Shown here: positions 6,237 through 7,479 of the stretch, piece after piece
Layout of the letters: every line of letters starts with the position of its first letter
Numbering within the stretch: the first letter of the stretch is position 1
Source of the DNA: Rubrobacter sp.
GTDB taxonomy: Bacteria; Actinomycetota; Rubrobacteria; Rubrobacterales; Rubrobacteraceae
NCBI GenBank assembly: GCA_016781775.1
Contig: JADDPR010000303.1
Location: 1 to 7,479 of the forward strand
Length of the DNA stretch: 7,479 bases
Reading direction: 5' to 3'
Program-made: the position numbers and the translations under genes
Notes under the pieces: generated by a model
The model's database searches: none
What the model saw: the letters and a program-made list of their open reading frames with translations, nothing else
What the model was told of the DNA's origin: nothing

Positions 6237-6718
6237 CAGAGGGTCAGAGGCGCTTTTCGCCCCTTATCTCCACCTTGGTTTCTCCTGGACATACCGAGAG
6301 ACTGCCGATCGTCCCGAAAAGGCGGGGCCGCCACGTTCGACCGCGCACGAGATTCGGAGGTGGTGCATGAGGATCCTGGGTTGGACGTTCGCAGGGCTGG
6401 TCGCCCTACTGCCGGGATCGGGCTTCGCGCTCCTCTCTGGCAGCGTTATCCTGGACGCCGTCCCCGCGGTAAGCGTGCTGCTAATCACCGCTTACCCCTC
6501 GTGGGAGGACGGCTAGATCGCCCCTTCTACGTACGACAAAAGAAGATCGACCCGAACCTCCCCTACGACGACCCGTGGCGGCATCGCATGCACCGACACG
6601 ACGGCCGCGGGCACCTCCTCCGCCGGTGGCCGAGGTGTCAGCGGGGACGGTTTCGGCGGTTGTCGATGCGGCACCACTCCCAACACCGGTTCCAGCCGGA
6701 CCTGTGCGGTCTGCCGGT
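6237..6718. other. Spacer between terC-family gene and sucC
   Basis: About 480 bases with no recognisable family on either strand. It holds the sucC upstream region, the plus-strand small ORF at 6367-6516 and, from 6517 to 6718, GC-rich sequence whose open frames give low-complexity Arg/Thr/Gly/Pro-rich translations. I see no convincing terminator for the terC-family gene. The best candidate is a 4-bp GGCG/CGCC hairpin at 6321-6332 followed by four T on the minus strand. Confidence 0.5.
6367..6516 (+). CDS. Small hydrophobic ORF, only plus-strand gene candidate
   Basis: A 49-codon ORF running opposite to all neighbours. ATG at 6367 follows a consensus GGAGG with a six-base spacing, the cleanest ribosome binding site in the spacer. 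The product begins MRILGWTFAGLVALLPGSGF and continues through a second hydrophobic stretch (near SVILDAVPAVSVLLITAY), ending SWEDG. It could be a two-helix membrane peptide, or a secreted peptide with a signal-like N terminus lacking a preceding Arg/Lys cluster. Most codons end in G or C, as expected of coding sequence in this genome. I recognise no family and see no clear promoter upstream. The competing minus-strand frame over the same bases (6264-6488) has no comparable ribosome site and no hydrophobic pattern. Confidence 0.5.
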   Translation: MRILGWTFAGLVALLPGSGFALLSGSVILDAVPAVSVLLITAYPSWEDG

Positions 6719-7479
6719 TCAGGGTTGCGCGGGGCCAGGGCGCTCCTTCGAATAGCGTCGGTGCAGCTTCACGGTGTGCTTGGTGTTTTCCCTGCCCTGC
6801 TGACGGCGCCGGCGGACCCTGAGGTTCAGAAGCTCGACGAGGACGGCGAAGCCCATCGCGAAGTAGATGTAGCCCTTGGGTACGTGCTGGTCGAAGCCTT
6901 CGAGGAGTAGGGAGAAGCCGATCAACAAGAGGAAGCTTAGGGCCAGCATCTTTACGGTCGGGTGGCGGCTGACGAAAGCGCTGACGGCCCCGGCGGAGAC
7001 CATCATGACCGCGATGGAGACCACGACGGCGGCGATCATCACCGAGACCTGATCCACCATGCCCACGGCGGTAATCACCGAGTCGAGCGAGAAGACTATG
7101 TCGAGGATAACGATCTGGATCAGGACGCTGCCGAACGTCGCCTTGACCTTGGCGCTGCTGTGTCCCTCCTCGCCTTCGAGGTTCTCGTGGATCTCGTGGA
7201 TCTCGTAGGTGCTCTTACCCAACAGGAAGAGACCGCCGAGGATCAGGATCAGGTCGCGCCCGGAGATCTCCTGCCCCAGAACCGTGAAGAGCGGCGCGGT
7301 GAGCCCGATGACCCAGCTTAGAGACAGGAGCAACAGGACGCGCATAACCAGCGCTAGTCCTAGCCCTAATCGCCTGGCGAGCGCCTGTCTCTCCGCGGGC
7401 AGCTTGTCCACCAGAATCGATATGAAAATGATGTTGTCTATCCCAAGAACGATCTCCAGGGCCAGCAAGGTAAGGAAAG
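6719..7479 (-). CDS. TerC-family membrane protein (probable Mn2+ exporter), N terminus outside the window
   Basis: Multi-span membrane protein of the TerC/Alx/YkoY family, members of which export Mn2+ and help load secreted metalloenzymes. Both family signatures are present: LALEIVLGIDNIIFISIL near the visible start, and ILDIVFSLDSVITAVGM in the second half. Their membrane-buried acidic residues (the E and D of LEIVLGIDN, and the two D of LDIVFSLD) are the expected ion ligands. About seven hydrophobic segments can be seen. The cytosolic loop EIHEIHENLEGEEGH contains a small in-frame duplication. The C terminus after the last helix is a basic tail (RVRRRRQQGRENTKH and on). The frame stays open through 7479 with FLT upstream of the TTG at 7468, so this TTG is internal and the true start lies further right. 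Tellurite resistance should not be assumed from the family name. Confidence 0.9.
   Translation of the reverse strand, partial: FLTLLALEIVLGIDNIIFISILVDKLPAERQALARRLGLGLALVMRVLLLLSLSWVIGLTAPLFTVLGQEISGRDLILILGGLFLLGKSTYEIHEIHENLEGEEGHSSAKVKATFGSVLIQIVILDIVFSLDSVITAVGMVDQVSVMIAAVVVSIAVMMVSAGAVSAFVSRHPTVKMLALSFLLLIGFSLLLEGFDQHVPKGYIYFAMGFAVLVELLNLRVRRRRQQGRENTKHTVKLHRRYSKERPGPAQP
7183..7206 (+). repeat. 9-bp tandem repeat inside the TerC-family gene
   Basis: TCTCGTGGA occurs twice head to tail (7183-7191, 7192-7200), followed by a partial third copy TCTCGT. On the coding strand it makes EIHEIHE where I would expect a single EIHE before LEGEE. It adds one three-residue unit to a cytosolic loop and keeps the frame. 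Confidence 0.7.

Noticed and set aside
6317..6332. GGCG/CGCC hairpin followed by four T on the minus strand, as a terminator for the TerC-family gene
   Set aside because: The stem is only 4 bp and lies almost 400 bases past the stop codon; too weak to call.

Overview
The window reads as a chromosomal stretch of a high-GC Gram-positive bacterium, most likely an actinomycete of the Rubrobacter type. That is an inference from the GC-rich coding sequence, the protein sequences, the frequent GTG/TTG starts and the actinobacterial form of the riboswitch. No gene here fixes the species. Except for one small candidate ORF, every gene lies on the minus strand, so transcription runs from right to left.

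Right to left: (1) 7479-6719, a TerC-family membrane protein, probably a Mn2+ exporter, whose N terminus lies beyond the window. (2) 6718-6195, a spacer with a plus-strand 49-codon ORF that has a strong ribosome binding site. (3) 6194-3976, a short operon: sucC and sucD (the two succinyl-CoA synthetase subunits) followed six bases later by a 58-codon gene for a basic, single-span membrane protein. It ends at a large hairpin (3885-3930). (4) 3800-1031, trkA and trkH, overlapping by 11 bases, which encode the two parts of a Trk K+ uptake system. (5) 1030-577, a spacer holding a hairpin, a near-consensus sigma-70-type promoter and a c-di-AMP riboswitch of the ydaO/yuaA class. (6) 576-1, the N-terminal third or so of an APC-superfamily permease.

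The left half therefore looks like a potassium/osmotic homeostasis locus: a Trk channel with its RCK gating ring next to a permease whose mRNA leader is a c-di-AMP sensor. In Gram-positive bacteria c-di-AMP is the main signal restraining K+ and osmolyte uptake. The permease leader also contains a short ORF. Its start codon lies within a segment that could pair with the 3' strand of riboswitch helix P1, which suggests how ligand binding might be read out. The permease and the riboswitch were recognised by reading conserved motifs, not by a database search.

The right half is central metabolism (TCA cycle, substrate-level phosphorylation) plus metal export, with no visible functional link to the K+ genes. 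I see no tRNA, rRNA, CRISPR, insertion sequence or phage genes.
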